The notes beneath the pieces were generated by a model. The model saw only the letters and a list, made by a program, of their open reading frames with translations, made no database searches and was not told where the DNA came from. The position numbers were made by a program, and so were the translations under genes. A stretch of 6,261 bases of DNA from Deltaproteobacteria bacterium (GTDB lineage: Bacteria > Desulfobacterota > Binatia > UBA12015): the NCBI GenBank assembly GCA_003447545.1, contig DLYX01000348.1:1-6261 (forward strand). Reading direction: 5' to 3'. Shown here one piece after another: positions 6,150 through 6,261 of this stretch. Within the stretch, counting starts at the first letter, position 1, and every line of letters starts with the position of its first letter.

Positions 6150-6261
<112 letters not shown>

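Overview
The window comes from a GC-rich bacterial chromosome. Six protein genes can be supported well, one of them cut at each window edge, plus one doubtful small membrane protein. I do not see IS elements, CRISPR arrays, tRNA or rRNA genes, or phage genes. The gene set (GlmS, a RibB fused to a dead GTP cyclohydrolase II domain, full-type DsbD, a family III CoA-transferase) suits a proteobacterium-like lineage, possibly a deltaproteobacterial or related uncultured group. That placement is an inference from protein style, not a proof.

Layout from left to right: (1) positions 1-1416, minus strand, dsbD: signal peptide, periplasmic alpha domain and the eight-helix membrane domain; the C-terminal thioredoxin domain should lie beyond the left edge. 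(2) 1413-2030, minus, a TetR-family regulator whose stop codon overlaps the dsbD start (ATGA), so the two form one translationally coupled unit. (3) 2048-2105, the control region of that unit: a perfect TTGACA -35 box and two perfect inverted repeats of the form TGAGAGT-N3-ACTCTCA, very likely the operators of the adjacent regulator. (4) 2160-3356, minus, ribBX-type gene: an intact-looking DHBP synthase domain joined to a GTP cyclohydrolase II-like domain that has lost all three zinc cysteines and its catalytic segment. (5) 3357-3458, a divergent intergenic region. (6) 3459-4661, plus, a CaiB/BaiF family III CoA-transferase. (7) 4728-5765, minus, the oddest gene: a UMP-CMP-kinase-like P-loop kinase with eukaryote-type LID sequence, fused behind an N-terminal domain of about 115 residues that resembles domains I associate with protist proteins. 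(8) 5777-6052, minus, a doubtful 91-residue membrane protein that would end just before the kinase start. (9) 6150-6261, minus, the last 36 codons of glmS.

How the parts work together: tetR-dsbD is a self-regulated module for delivering reducing power to the periplasm. The regulator contains no cysteine, so it probably senses a small molecule rather than thiol redox state directly. ribBX is a riboflavin gene with its own likely promoter. The CoA-transferase is a single gene facing the kinase. The kinase may follow glmS in the same direction, and UMP phosphorylation feeds the UTP used with GlmS products for UDP-sugars, but this link is only contextual.

The two items most worth attention are the eukaryote-like kinase fusion and the paired operators in front of tetR-dsbD.
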